A DNA stretch of 64,000 bases from Diospyros lotus. Taxonomy: Eukaryota; Streptophyta; Magnoliopsida; Ericales; Ebenaceae. The position numbers were made by a program, and so were the translations under genes. The stretch's first letter is position 1; each line of letters opens with the position of its first letter. The stretch covers positions 9,881,925 to 9,945,924 of the forward strand of contig NC_068339.1 in the NCBI RefSeq assembly GCF_014633365.1, written 5' to 3'. Positions 14,101-27,476 of the stretch are shown here, piece after piece. The notes beneath the pieces were generated by a model that ran no database searches, was not told the origin of the DNA, and saw nothing but the letters and a program-made list of their open reading frames with translations.

Positions 14101-14128
14101 TCCAACAGTTGCAAGTGCTCCAAGGTGA
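5188..14128 (+). CDS. MSL10-like: MscS-like mechanosensitive ion channel, MSL10 type (5 exons)
   Basis: Exons read from splice sites and frame: 5188-6665, 6758-6881, 12594-12887, 12973-13175 and 13855-14128 (stop TGA), giving about 790 residues, near the usual MSL9/MSL10 length. The product is a plasma-membrane stretch-gated channel. Exon 1 carries a long Ser/Pro-rich cytosolic N-terminus, then four hydrophobic segments near residues 211-233, 250-275, 295-312 and 334-355. Exon 3 carries the last two membrane segments and the conserved FVFVMHPFDVGDRCVIDG of the MscS pore/beta domain. Exon 4 has the ATKPISNFYRSPEM stretch. Exon 5 ends in LLPQEVHLR. The exon 1/2 junction restores PGNKYVDEEDLLRFM, which fixes the donor at 6666. 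The start is the first in-frame ATG. Intron 2 (6882-12593) is swollen by a retrotransposon. The exact paralogue (MSL4-10) is uncertain. Confidence 0.9.
6882..8172. other. MSL intron 2, left part
   Basis: Intronic sequence with no supported gene. Open frames at 7331-7143 and 7706-7434 (minus strand) look like decayed retroelement text: around 7,180-7,480 there are repeated phrases built on AATCTC and CTCCTTCTAAGGATCAAG. No terminal repeats or family motifs could be fixed. Confidence 0.5.
8173..8498 (+). repeat. Left LTR of the gypsy-type element
   Basis: 326 bp, TG...CA borders, with CT-rich runs near the 3' half and direct homology to 11489-11804. Confidence 0.85.
8838..8855 (+). repeat. 18-base G run in the gypsy interior
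   Basis: Uninterrupted G18, in the 5' part of the gypsy-like element before gag. Confidence 0.9.
9287..10320 (+). pseudogene. Ty3/gypsy gag, broken
   Basis: A coiled-coil-like N-terminal piece (9287-9472, rich in Glu, Gln and Ile) is followed after stops by a Retrotrans_gag domain. In the frame leading into 9753-10193 I read IFEGVKLRWWIRRCERFFKF, a stop at 9738, then MATYLNDTANARYQG, and later FSKELCGRFG and VKDYQKKFEEL, all familiar from plant Ty3/gypsy Gag. Downstream, near 10,273-10,316, a CYKCGDKFSLGH-x-C zinc knuckle is interrupted by TGA where Arg (CGA) is usual, a C-to-T change. Gag would form the particle that packages the RNA. With stops before and in the knuckle and no pol, this copy cannot act alone. 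Clade assignment is not secure. Confidence 0.8.
10350..11386. mobile_element. TRIM concatemer with inverted halves, nested in the gypsy element
   Basis: The block begins TGTTACAACCC and ends GGGTTGTAACA, which are reverse complements, and is flanked by GAGAG (10345-10349) and GAGAA (11387-11391). The right half reads forward. LTR-like units 10998-11105 and 11279-11386 (108 bp each, starting TGTCCCACAT and ending TTGTAACA) alternate with internal segments. The internal segment starting at 10827 opens with TGGTATCAGAGCCGG, a primer-binding site for initiator tRNA-Met. The left half (from 10350 to roughly 10,780) holds the same LTR (10350-10456) and internal modules in reverse orientation. There is no coding capacity. 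The LTR length and priming site fit a terminal-repeat retrotransposon in miniature; the head-to-head arrangement is unusual. Confidence 0.75.
11489..11804 (+). repeat. Right LTR of the gypsy-type element
   Basis: 316 bp, homologous to 8173-8498, with small indels in the CT-rich and TTGT-rich parts. Confidence 0.85.
11805..12593. other. MSL intron 2, right part
   Basis: Intronic sequence ending in the acceptor TTGCCTACAG at 12,584-12,593. No gene or repeat family could be assigned. Confidence 0.6.
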
Positions 14129-15790
14129 TGTTTATTATTCTAGCACAATAGAAATCCTGCTCTCTGGAAGGTATGTTCCTTCACTTTGTACCTAATATTG
14201 AACTTGCATAACTTCTTGTTTAACGAATTTTGGATCCCTGATATTAGTATATATAAAGTTGAAACCCATAAACCATGGGTTTTTACCCATTAAGCAATCA
14301 TGCCATCACGTGCCTCTCTCTCTCTCTCTCTCTCTCAGCAGAATATGAGAGTAAACCAGTAAATTGGTAACACAGTAGTCAACTGCGAACATTGTGATCA
14401 CAGTTAGTTTGTGCAGTATGGAATGTGTAAATATAGGATATTAGTACGGAATGTGTAAATTTAGGATATCAGTACTCAGGAAATTTGTTCTCCTCTACTC
14501 ACTTTTGGAAGCTTGAGCTCCATCATCAGACTAGGAGATTGCATTCTCATGCCAATTGGATGTAATCCATGTATCTGTAACTGTATATGAAAGAGTAGGG
14601 AGGCTGTCCATAGATATATTGTATTCTGTTTCTGACTGGTTGTTTGCTGAGAAGGATGGAAGAACTTCCTATTGCTTCTCTTGCCCTGCTACCCAAAAAA
14701 TGTCCATTTATGCAAGAGTAACACAAATTTGGCTGTGGCCTGTGAATGTGTGTGCAACTTATCCTTAGTAATCTATTGTGGATATTAGATTCTTAACATT
14801 GAAACAACTTTTTTCTTTGTTTTCTCTTCGTAGGAATGAATCAATGAGCTAGCACTCGCACTTCATCGATCATCTCGAAACTTTCTTTTACCAACAGTTG
14901 GTACGATGCTGTAGTCCTTCCTAGTCATTAGCCATTCACAAGCACTGTAGACAATTTGGGAGCTAATGTTCTGCTTCTGGACGAAGTTTCTAGGGAAATG
15001 AACAATGCCACACATTGCTGCATTACCAAAACTCACACACACCAACTAAATCGACATTCTTTTTATCTTTTGATATGCCGATGTAGCGAAGCAACTGAAA
15101 TAATACATGTAAGCTAACTATTTCCTTTGTGTGTATTGGCTGCACTGCGAAGCCAGAGTTTCAACATCTTTGTTTGACATAACTATCAAACTGTCAGTTT
15201 CTCAATATGGATGATCCTCTTTTCCTTGGACCGATTCATGTTGTCGGTTGTCCCCTTACTGCTGATGAAGTTTAATATGGACTTCTTGACTGAAGGTTTT
15301 TCTGAAAGAGTTTAATATGAACTTATTGACTTGGGTTTTCTGACCAATTCATTGCTGTTGGGTTTTTAGGTGTTATATGAAAACCCAGTCACTATTTTTA
15401 GACTGTGTATACTTACGCTTTAGTAGGATTACGCAGTACATTTGTCTGAACCAATGATTTTTTTTTTTCTTTTAAAGGAAAGAATTATTAGTTGAACTAA
15501 CAATTTTTAAATTGGTCAAATTTGGTACAAGTTAGTTATAGTAGAAGACTAGAAATTTAATTTGGGTTTGAGGGTGGTTTACAACTTTTTTCTTAAAAGA
15601 ATATTAACTTTGAAAAAGTGCGAAATTTTTATAGCCATTAAGTAGACTAGATAATTTCAAAACACCATCATAGCGGTTTAGTTTAGTGATAAAATGATGA
15701 TAAATTTCAAGTACCGACTCTTACTAAGTTCCAAATAAATGTATAAAACAGAAGGGAAGAGAGAAAATTGATGTAAAATGTGGCAACAGC
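14129..15790. other. 3' flank of the MSL gene and intergenic DNA
   Basis: Probably includes the MSL 3'UTR. Contains a (CT)n run (about 14,312-14,337) and a 28-bp unit repeated twice in tandem (14420-14447, 14448-14475, starting GGAATGTGTAAAT). No gene is supported in the rest; open frames at 14556-14768 and 15045-14863 have no family features. Confidence 0.5.
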
Positions 15791-15794
15791 AATA

Positions 15795-15836
15795 GATAAG
15801 CTTATCCACCACAGCCCCATGGAGAAGCCGCCACGT
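15795..15836 (+). promoter_or_regulatory. Light-response type motifs upstream of psbX
   Basis: A palindrome GATAAGCTTATC (15795-15806) contains two I-box cores (GATAAG) and is followed by an ACGT-core site CCACGT (15831-15836), about 190-230 bp before the start codon. I-box plus ACGT-core pairs are known from photosynthesis gene promoters. I see no clear TATA box; the leader is pyrimidine-rich. The functional assignment is inference. Confidence 0.4.
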
Positions 15837-16021
15837 AGGATTTGAAGATCCAAGACGAAGGACAATGGCCCTATCCTATCCCCATTTTCCACCTCTAATC
15901 TCTCCCTCTCCTCAAGTTCAACTCATATCAACTCAACCCTTCCTCTCATTCAATCCCCAACCCATTCAATTCCCACAATCCACAGGCCAAATCCAAACCC
16001 AAGGTCAAAGTCCGAGCAATA

Positions 16022-16378
16022 ATGGCCTCTACTTCGGCACCAATCATGGCGGCAATGCCACTCACCTCTGCAACCCAGAAGAGGATTCCCAGCTCCGACG
16101 CTTTCCTCAAGCCCCTGCCGGTGAGGCCTTCCAGGGCGGTGGCCAAGTCCTTCGGGAAGAGGTTCGAAGCCAGGGCTTCCCTGAAGGAGAAGGCGGTGAC
16201 CGGCTTGACGGCGGCGGCGCTCACCGCCTCCATGGTGATTCCTGAGGCGGCGGAGGCAGCCGTGTCGCCGTCCCTCAAGAACTTCCTGCTGAGCATTGTG
16301 GCCGGCGGGGTGGTGCTGGGTGTGATTGTCGGCGCCGTGATCGGCGTCGCCAACTTCGACCCTGTGAAGAGGAGCTGA
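16022..16378 (+). CDS. PSBX: Photosystem II reaction-centre protein PsbX, nuclear-encoded precursor
   Basis: A single-exon frame of 118 residues. The first ~60 residues are Ser/Ala/Arg/Lys-rich with few acidic residues, typical of a stroma-targeting transit peptide ([13 protein letters not shown]...). A second hydrophobic stretch ([20 protein letters not shown]) ends in an AEA-type thylakoid processing site near residue 79. The mature protein of about 39 residues is one membrane helix, [20 protein letters not shown], followed by [12 protein letters not shown], the conserved PsbX tail. PsbX is a small membrane subunit of photosystem II, associated with the quinone-side region and cytochrome b559. 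The start is the first ATG after a pyrimidine-rich leader. Length and layout match plant PsbX (the UV-B-repressible protein). Frames on the opposite strand here are shadows of the GC-rich coding region. Confidence 0.95.
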   Translation: MASTSAPIMAAMPLTSATQKRIPSSDAFLKPLPVRPSRAVAKSFGKRFEARASLKEKAVTGLTAAALTASMVIPEAAEAAVSPSLKNFLLSIVAGGVVLGVIVGAVIGVANFDPVKRS

Positions 16379-17584
16379 GGTGCTCTTCTGCTTCGGCATT
16401 CTTTTCCATCATGTTCTCTTGTGTTTGTTCTTTAATGGCTGTCTGATGATGCTTTGTAGTAGTAATTAATCATCTCTCTCTCTCTCTCATATGTGTGTAA
16501 TTGGCGGACTCTTATAAGCTTCACTTCTCTCAAAGAACTTAAATCTCACAATCCCATCTTCCATTTTCCTGTGTAAGAAGAATATGATCGTTCTTGTTCG
16601 TATCAATTATTTTCAATCACCATCATCTATCTTCCAACACTTTTTAATCATACAAAAATGACTGTAAAATTTAATATTTTCATTTTCTCGAGGCTTGTGT
16701 GGAAGCTCATTCCAACATAAAATTTATATTAGTTAATTGACATTATAAATATGGTATCACTAGCTTAGTTAGAATAACATTATTGTTAATAATTATAGTG
16801 TTCTTCAAGATGACAAAACTGCTGCAAATTTGATGGTATTTTCTATTGGCTGGAAACATAGAGATGTCTTCTGGGAAGTGTCTGTTGCCTGCCTTCGCAT
16901 AAAACCAGAGCGTGTGATGTCTGTCTCAACTGATTTTCTCATGCCTTTGTGCTCGTTCTGATGAGTGATAAGCTTTTTTGGGGTCTCAATTCTTTAATCA
17001 TGCTGGGGATAATTTGAGGAGCCTATCATGCCATGATGATTGCCATCCTGATTCGTGAAGCTGACCAACGGCTAGGTTGAGGTTTTTAAGATACGCTACG
17101 CTGTCAATGTATCCACGATCAATTGTAAATTACCCGCCAAAACTTGAAAGAAAGTGGGGGGATACCAAGGATGGATGGATGGATGTCCAAGGCAAGGCAA
17201 TTCCAGTTTGTACCTTCTAGCACAAGAATAATACCATTTGACATTAGGCAGGCAGCCAGCCAGCCACTGAGGCTGAGCTACATCCTTGCAAGTGATATTT
17301 AATTGAGATAATAATAATCAAGCATTTTGCATGTCCAAATGGAAGTAAGGCAAACATCCCTTACTAAGTTTTAACAAGAATTGTGCATGTTGTGGAAAAC
17401 TAAACCATGAATTTCAACACAATTGCAAAGTGAAGGATCCCATCAAAAGAAAATAATTAGCCTTTCTAGGAGTTGACAATGTGTCTACTAACCTTGTATC
17501 AACTAAATTAGCTACAATCAATTTTATTGGGAGCTTGGGGAATTTTGTTTTTTTTCCAAGGCAATAGTCGTAGAGTTCTTCTAT
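16379..17584. other. psbX 3' flank and intergenic DNA
   Basis: Contains a (CT)8-like run near 16,473-16,488 and GGAT tandem repeats near 17,168-17,185. No gene seen. Confidence 0.5.
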
Positions 17585-17746
17585 AGAGTCAAACAAATTG
17601 ACAGACAGACTTACAGAATGAGGGTTAAAAGATTAAAATGTCATCACCCACATTGCATTAAAAAAAAGTATAATGTAATGTGAGCAAGGGCATTTTAGTC
17701 TTTTAGCTTCCATTCTGTAAGTTTGTTTGTCAACCTGTTTAGCTCT
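17585..17746. mobile_element. Fold-back MITE-like hairpin
   Basis: A 162-bp imperfect palindrome. The left arm (17585-17640: AGAGTC-AAACAA-TTGACAGACAGAC, then TTACAGAATG and TAAAAGATTAAAATG) pairs with the right arm (17691-17746), which reads CATTTTAGTCTTTTAG, then CATTCTGTAAGTTTGT and TTGTCAACCTGTTTAGCTCT. The inner CACATTGCATTA and TAATGTAATGTG also pair. No coding capacity. A target duplication could not be settled. Confidence 0.6.
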
Positions 17747-17904
17747 CAAAAATTTTTTATAATAAAATCGCTTAATGTCCTCGTTACTGAATACATTAAT
17801 TCTATGTCTAGGTCGCCAATCATCTTGTCATGCATGCATAATAATAATAATAGAAGAATTAACGAATATCTGTCTCTAGAATGAAAAATATATGCATTTC
17901 AGTT

Positions 17905-17952
<48 letters not shown>

Positions 17953-19036
17953 TCTTTCCAAAGCATAGCTGGATTGTTCAACACATGTAAGATCCACCAC
18001 TTACAATTACAAACCCAATCTCCTATCCATCAACCCATTGGACGGGAAGAAATCACCTCAGTAGCCCGGCCAGGCCAGGACAGGACATTATCAATTTTAA
18101 CCTAGTAAGTTTTCAAGACACTGCCTGCCTGCCTATCATCAACCTCAGTCCACTTCCCAAACCCAACCCAACCCAATTATTATTATATATGGGAATAAGT
18201 GCATCTGTGGCAGCTCTCCATCCAAACATGACATAGAATAACATAAAGGGTATCCGCATAAGCATTTTTTGAGTTTTGCCTAATATTCTTTTTTCCACTA
18301 AATTTGTGTTCAACCACACAAAAACCCAACTCAACCCATTTCTAACCTTACAAAGACCAAATTAACGTCTAGATTCTCATCTAATATATTCGTTTTGAGA
18401 ATTTTTAAATATCAACTCAAACCATTTCTAACCTAGACCAAATTGAAGTCTAGCTTTTCATCATAAAAAAAATTCAACAGAGACCAAATTAAAGTCTAGA
18501 TTCTCATCATAACAAAATTCAACAAATATTGGGAACAGTTCTAATCCAAAGTATTCATTTGAAAATGTTTAATTATCAAGTCAACATGAGATTTAATATT
18601 CATTACCTACGACCCCTCAAAAGTTTTTTTTTTTTGTACTTCGTAGTTTTGTTACCACTTTACTCAAAAGGTTACCAAAATGTGTTTTTAACTATTTGTT
18701 AACGAGTTTTTCACCTTACAAAATAATCCGAATAGATTTCCGTAGAATAACAACAAATTTAATCGAAAATTAATACTATATCAAATAATGGGTGAGTTTC
18801 CATAATTAACCCTAAATTAACAAAAGCATATAAACTCGTAGAGGAAATCTCATTATAGGCTTGAAGCAAAACTTAACTTGGCCAGTGCTCAAAGGTAACT
18901 CTAATAGTACCCAACATTCTCGAATGCAAAGAAAAAGGAACAAAAATCCAGTAGCCAGATAGAAAATTAACACCAAAAACACATTTGAGGAAATTGCTTG
19001 TACGGACAAAGACAGCTACTACTGATGATTTATCGC
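17747..19036. other. Intergenic DNA, AT-rich
   Basis: Holds a long (CT)n microsatellite (about 17,913-17,948) preceded by a C run. The end near RPS3 (19,000-19,036) is likely its 3'UTR. Repeated phrases of the type CAAATTAA(A/C)GTCTAGATTCTCATC near 18,360-18,510 form a short dispersed repeat. No gene seen. Confidence 0.45.
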
Positions 19037-21724
<2,688 letters not shown>

Positions 21725-23271
21725 GTTCAAAGACGGTTGCTGAAGCGGCGATGAGGAATTGTCTGTTTCTCCTTGCGCAGGCGATCTGCGAACCCTAATT
21801 TGGCTAGGGTTTTCGCACTAGGCGGGTGAGGCTTATATATAAGAGCGCGAATTGATCGGACGGTCGACATGTATTTGGAGAAGATTTGCTTTTGGGTCAC
21901 TCAAGAGATGGGCCTGTCTCTCGCAGGCCTAAATTAGGCGGCCCGCTTAATTTACCTTTACTAGTGGGTCAACATTGAAAACAAAAAGGGCCCAAAAAAA
22001 AAAAGCCCCATCCTTCTTATTTTTTAAAAGTAATATGTGCATTTGCATTTTATTTTTGTTATTTTACTGTTTAATTCACTTACGTCATCTATCTAAGTAA
22101 AATTACATTATTATCTTCTATGTTTCATTATCTTTACATAAGAAAACTTTTGTATTTTACCCTTTCGTCACTATTTATGTTATTATCTCTTATTGTACTT
22201 TCTTCAAACATTAGTGTCAAACACCCTATGATTTTGTGACATAGATATGCTAAATTTATTAATCCACACACATCTAAAAAAAACAATAAATGTAAATTTT
22301 TTTAAAAAATTTAACCAAATGATTTTTGTTTAATTATTAATGTACATTTTTGGAAACAATAGAAAGGAAGGCACAGTACAGAAGGCATAATGCGTTCAAA
22401 CTTCAAATCCAAGAAGGGCCCAAATCTGGGAGTCTGGCTGTAACGCCGAAACTTTGAAGATTTTGTTGTTTCCCCCACCAAACAATGGCAGAAAGAGCAC
22501 ATGCAGATGCACTGCTTTGCCCCCATCTTTTCATTTCTTTTCAACCTCAAAAAATCCTCTATCTTTTATCTCTCCCCATCTCTATATACACACCCATATA
22601 TAGGTAGGCTTGGAACCGGTACAATTAAGAGCACAAACGATTAGGATTACGTAAGGACGATAATCTTATATATATAAAAGTAGATGTGTGTGGCATGTGG
22701 GTATGTGTGTGTTTATATATGACCCCTTAATCATGCATGTATCAACACAAAGAATTGGAATGGACCGAGGAGAGAGATGTCTCAGGGGTACAGGGAGAGA
22801 TGTAATTAAGGAACATTAGAGGGGGGAGATGTAATTAATAGATATATATAATTAATATATAGTTCACACAGTATAGAGATTTATTATAATTTAGGATATA
22901 TCATGGATACTGTCTATAATTAAGCTGAACTTCAAAGCTGCTGACTATAATTTATTCAAAACTTTTTATTATGTTATTATATGACAATTTTATTTTATTT
23001 TCAATTTTGTCTTTAATTTTTTTATATTTATGTTTTTTCCCCCACTCCTTTTGCCACGCCCTCAGTTGCTCATATATAACCAAATGATTAATAATCAATA
23101 TGCAACTCAATTACTAACATGCCCATCCATATATATATATTGACTACTTCTTCGTACATATAAAGATTCACATTTTATTGAAAAGTATTGTGTTTTGCTC
23201 CTCAACTCACCTAATAATCTCACTTTTTTATTAAAATCTTATTTATAGCGTTATCACTCTCTAACTTAAAT
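21725..23271. other. RPS3 upstream region and AT-rich intergenic DNA
   Basis: The first ~150 bases contain the RPS3 leader and probable promoter: minus strand, AACCCTAGCCAAATTAGGGTT-like telobox motifs near 21,790-21,815, common before plant ribosomal protein genes. The rest is AT-rich with no gene seen. Confidence 0.45.
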
Positions 23272-23283
23272 AAAGTCTACAGA

Positions 23284-23523
23284 CTCGCCCGCATGAGCAA
23301 CTCAGTTGGTCAGCAGCAGTGATGTTGGAACAAATGACCCAGAATCAAGTCTCACCAGCAGCAGTGTAGGAGCAATCTCTTAAATGAGGGGAGCTTCTTA
23401 TGCTCAGTGTGCACTGATCTAACTACTGTTAGTTGGCTGAGTCACCATGATTAACCTCCCATCACATTCCTGTTAGGCCGAGAATGAGGACGTACGGGGT
23501 GAACGATTTCACCTTTTAGAACA
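23284..23523 (+). mobile_element. tRNA-derived SINE
   Basis: About 240 bp, flanked by the perfect 12-bp direct repeat AAAGTCTACAGA (23272-23283 and 23524-23535). Near its 5' end lies an A-box-like sequence GAGCAACTCAGTTGGTCAG. About 45 bases later comes a B-box-like AATCAAGTCTCACC, which matches the layout of the tRNA-type RNA polymerase III promoter in plant SINEs. It has no coding frame. It would need LINE proteins in trans to move. Confidence 0.75.
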
Positions 23524-23965
23524 AAAGTCTACAGAATTTATAAATAGAGTCACGAAAAGACTAATAACAGTTTAAAAATTAAGCTTTCATGATAAGACTA
23601 AAATATATATTAAAAAAATACATGGCCACAAGTAATAGTCCAAAATGTACTTTCATATGTTAGGTTTGTGTCTCTTCCAAGTAGATAATGGATATTATAG
23701 TGCCTGTGATCGTGATGTATAAATGCTTTTGTATGTAATGTAAGTGGCTTCATGGTCGAAGTCAAATTTATCGTATTTTAGTATGATAATCTTATTATAA
23801 TCCCAAATTGGCAACACAATAAACAAATATTTACTTGTGTTATTATATTTGATAACAGTACAGGCTGATTTGTGTCATCTGTTTATATAATCACATTTGT
23901 TCATAATATAATTGTGTAGTAAGTGATATTAATTGTTTGTTTTGGATTCAGAAGTGATGATTCTA

Positions 23966-26900
23966 AAACAACATATCCCGTCTTTATCCCATCATGTGAG
24001 GTTGGATATATGAATTCTAAATTTCCATATATTTATATTTTTTGTCATATCTTCATTAAAATTCATAGACTTCATATCAAACTTTAATATCTCTTCCAAA
24101 ATCTTCTTGGATATGTCTCTATCTCTTTTTTTTTTACTAATTATTCTGTTTCATCAACTCTCCTCATAGAAACGTCTCTTGGTCTTTTTCTCACATGAGC
24201 AAACTATCTTAGTCTAGTCTCTCTCATCTTCTCCTCGATTAGCACTACTTCTACCTTATTAAGAATAACTTCATTTCTAATTTTATATTTTCTTATATGA
24301 CTGCACATCCATTGTAACATCCTACATTGAGCATAAAAAGGATCGGAACAACTTATACTGATAGGCCTACGCGAACTTCCTAGGGGGTCACCCATCCTTG
24401 AGTTTCCCCAGCTCAAACACGCTTAACCCGGGAGTTTTTTGCTTACATTCAGTCAAAATAGTATCCAACTGGTTTTGTTTCCTTCCTTATTTATTCTCGA
24501 TATATACTACCATTATCTGGGCTCTTAGAGTATTACATTCTCCCCCCTTAAACACATGACATATTCGTCATGCAACCTTACAACCGGTCTCAAATCTCCC
24601 CCCTTTGCATGATCGATGTGGGATTCGCCTAAAATGCCTACACGTACCCCCCCTAGGGACTCAGCGTCTTCACTGTGGTTTGCCCCACCACCGCTCTCAG
24701 AGGCTCGAGGGTCGACTCTGATACCACCTGTAACATCCCACATCGAGCGATAGGAAGAACTAGAACAACTTACCCTAATGAGCCTACGCGAACTTCCCAG
24801 GGGGTCACCCATCCTTGAGCTTTCCCAGCTCAAGCACGCTTAACCTGAAGTTCCTTACTTACATTAAGCCCAAATGGTATCCAACTGGTGTTGTTTTCTT
24901 CCTTACTTATCCTCAATATATATTACTATTCTCTGGGCTCTTGGGGTATTACATCCATCTTAGCATCATCATCTTCGCTACGCTAGTCTTTTGCTCATGC
25001 TGATATTTGACTATCCAACATTTTGAACCATACAATAAAACTAGTCTTATAGTTGTCATATAGAATTTTCCTTTCAGCTTTAATGGAATTTTACCATCAC
25101 ATAACACTCCCAATGCCTTAATTCTATGCATGATATTCTCGTGAATTTCTCCATCTTTTTGAATCACTGATTCCAAATATTGAAAATAATTTTTTTTTTG
25201 TATAATTTGGTTTTCCAATTTTATTATAACATCATCAACTCTTGCATTCTTATTAAATTTACATTCCATATATTTTATTTTCCTTCTACTTAATTTAAAT
25301 CCCTTAGGTTCTAAATTGTTTCTCCACAATTCAAGCTTAGTGTTCACTCATTCTTTTGTTTCATCCACCAATACTATGTCATCTGCAAATAGCATACACC
25401 ATGGCACCTCTGTCTGAATGTGTTTAGTGAGTTCATCAATTACTAAAACAACTAAGTATGGACTTAGTGCAGAACCTTGATGCAGTCCCATTGTAATTTT
25501 AAACGGTTCAGTATCCCCTCCGCATGTTCTGACATTTGTCTCTGCACCGCGATACATGTCATTAAGGGCTTGTATATAGGTTATTCAGACTCATTTCTTC
25601 TCTAAAACCCTCCATAATACTTTTCTAGAGATCCTATCATAAATCTTTTCTAGATCTATAAACATCATATCCTTTTGATGATCTCAATACCTTTCCATTG
25701 TTAACCTACTAAGCATGAAATCAAATTGATTTTTCGATACGTCTGTTTCTTTTCTAAGCTTCTATTCTATTACTCTCTTCTAAAGTTTCATGGTATGACT
25801 CATTAACTTAATTCCTTTGTAATTTCCACAATTTTGAACATCTCATTTGTTCTTGTATATAGGAACCAAAGTACTCTTCCTCCACTCATCTGGCATCTTT
25901 TTTATTTAAGGATCGCGTTAAATAATTTCGTTAGCCAGAAAATGCCCTCTTCTCCCATGCATTTCCATGCTTCCATTGGTAAATTATTCGATCCCACTGC
26001 CTTATGATTTTTCATCTTTTTTAATACTTGCCTTATTTCTTTTGAACTTATGCGTAGATAAAATGTATAACTCACATTCCCTTCAGAGTTACTAAGTTGT
26101 CCCAACCTAACTCTTGTGTCCCCATCTCTCCTTAATCGCTCTCTCATTCATTAATACATTTTGGTTTTCATCTTTTATGCATTTCACTTGGTTTAGATTC
26201 CTTATTTTTCTTTTCATTGCTTTAACTAATTTATATATATCAATTTCTCAATCTTTTGTATCAAGTCGTTTATATAGATTCTCATATACTTTTGATTTTG
26301 CTTCACTAACAGCTCTTTTTACTGTCTTTTTCGTTTCTTTATAATTTTTTAAGTTTTTTTCATTGCTACATTGATATACAGCCTTATAGCAAGTTTCTTA
26401 TTTTTAATTTTCAATTGTATCTCTTCATTCCACCACCAAGACTCTTTAAGGCTTGGGGTTCTATCATTTGTCTCTCCAATAACTACTTTTGTCGTGCTTC
26501 TCAAGACCGTAGCCATTTCCCTCCACATTTGGTTTGCCTGTCCTTTTCCATTCCATTCATTTCTACTCTTAATTTTTCTTTGAAGATTAATTGTTTCTCC
26601 CCTTTTAAATCCCATCACCTAATTCTTGAAATTTGTTTTATGTGATTTTTTCTCTTCCAATTTATTACTTGGATGTCAAGTACCAAAAGTCTATGTTGAG
26701 TAGTCAAACACTCCCCCGATATCACCTTACAACCCCTACAATATAACCGATAATCTTGTCTTATGAGGAAGTAATCTATTTGAGTGCTTGATGTGATATT
26801 TTTATATGTGATTAAGTATCCGTCCCATTTTTTGAACCCATATGCCATAGCAAAATCTAGAATATAGTTATCCTCATTATTAATTTTCTCGAATCCATAC

Positions 26901-27460
26901 CCTCCATGTATCTCTATAGCCGTTTTTGTCTCTACCCACGTGACCATTTAAGTCACCTCTTATAATCACTTTCTCTCATCTGGTATCATTTGTATGAGTC
27001 CCTTTAAGTCTTCCCAAAATTTTACTTTTATCTCTTTACCTAACCCCGCTTGTGGTGCATATGTATTAAAGATATTCATAGTCATTCTTCCTAGACCAAC
27101 GTTTAACATAATAATCATATCCCATATTCTCTTTACATCCACTACCTCATCTACTAAGCTTTTATCCATAATAATCCCTACTCTATTTTTCGCTCTATCA
27201 TTTTCTGTGTACCATATTTTATATTCAGTTTCTAATAAATTTTTTATTTTTTTCCCTACTAATCTCATCTCTTGAAAGCACATAATATTAATTTTTCTCA
27301 TAATTATCACATCTACCATTTCTATAGTTTTGCATGTTAATGTTCTTATGTTCCATAACTCAATGCTTAATCTATGATTTTGATTTTGGTTTTGACTTTG
27401 AATTTGATTTTATTTTTTATTTTGATTTTTTTTATTTTGATTTTGATTTTGAATTAGATT
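23966..27460 (-). mobile_element. RTE-clade LINE, copy A, interrupted by Cassandra
   Basis: Flanked by a 16-bp direct repeat with one mismatch, AGAAGTGATGATTCTA (23950-23965) and AGAAATGATGATTCTA (27461-27476). Read on the minus strand it gives an AP-type endonuclease with INIMCFQEMR and [19 protein letters not shown], then YAPQAG, then reverse transcriptase pieces NHKAVGSNNLPMEAWK, LHQGSALSPYL and [11 protein letters not shown], and the carboxyl segment KMRETRLR. The 3' end (ACATGATGGGATAAAG, then TATGTTGTTTTAG) matches the usual RTE tail. Many frameshifts and stops. Without Cassandra it is about 2.85 kb and is slightly 5'-truncated relative to copy B. Confidence 0.9.
24313..24953 (-). mobile_element. 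Cassandra TRIM, complete, with 5S rRNA-like LTRs
   Basis: Two 225-bp LTRs (24313-24537 and 24729-24953) flank a 191-bp interior; the target duplication TCCAT is at 24308-24312 and 24954-24958. On the minus strand each LTR starts TGTAATAC and ends GATGTTACA and contains a 5S rRNA-like segment with the internal promoter parts AAGCGTG(T/C)TTGAG and GGATGGGTGACC. The primer-binding site TGGTATCAGAGTCG abuts the 5' LTR and a GGGGGGAG purine tract abuts the 3' LTR. This combination is diagnostic of Cassandra. No proteins are encoded, so movement depends on other elements. Confidence 0.95.
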
Positions 27461-27476
27461 AGAAATGATGATTCTA

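Noticed and set aside
15946..16399. Long frames antisense to and overlapping psbX
   Set aside because: Shadows of a GC-rich coding region; the plus-strand frame is a clear PsbX precursor.
24313..24953. Read as a true 5S rRNA gene pair
   Set aside because: The 5S-like parts lie in LTRs with primer site, purine tract and target duplication, so this is a Cassandra TRIM.
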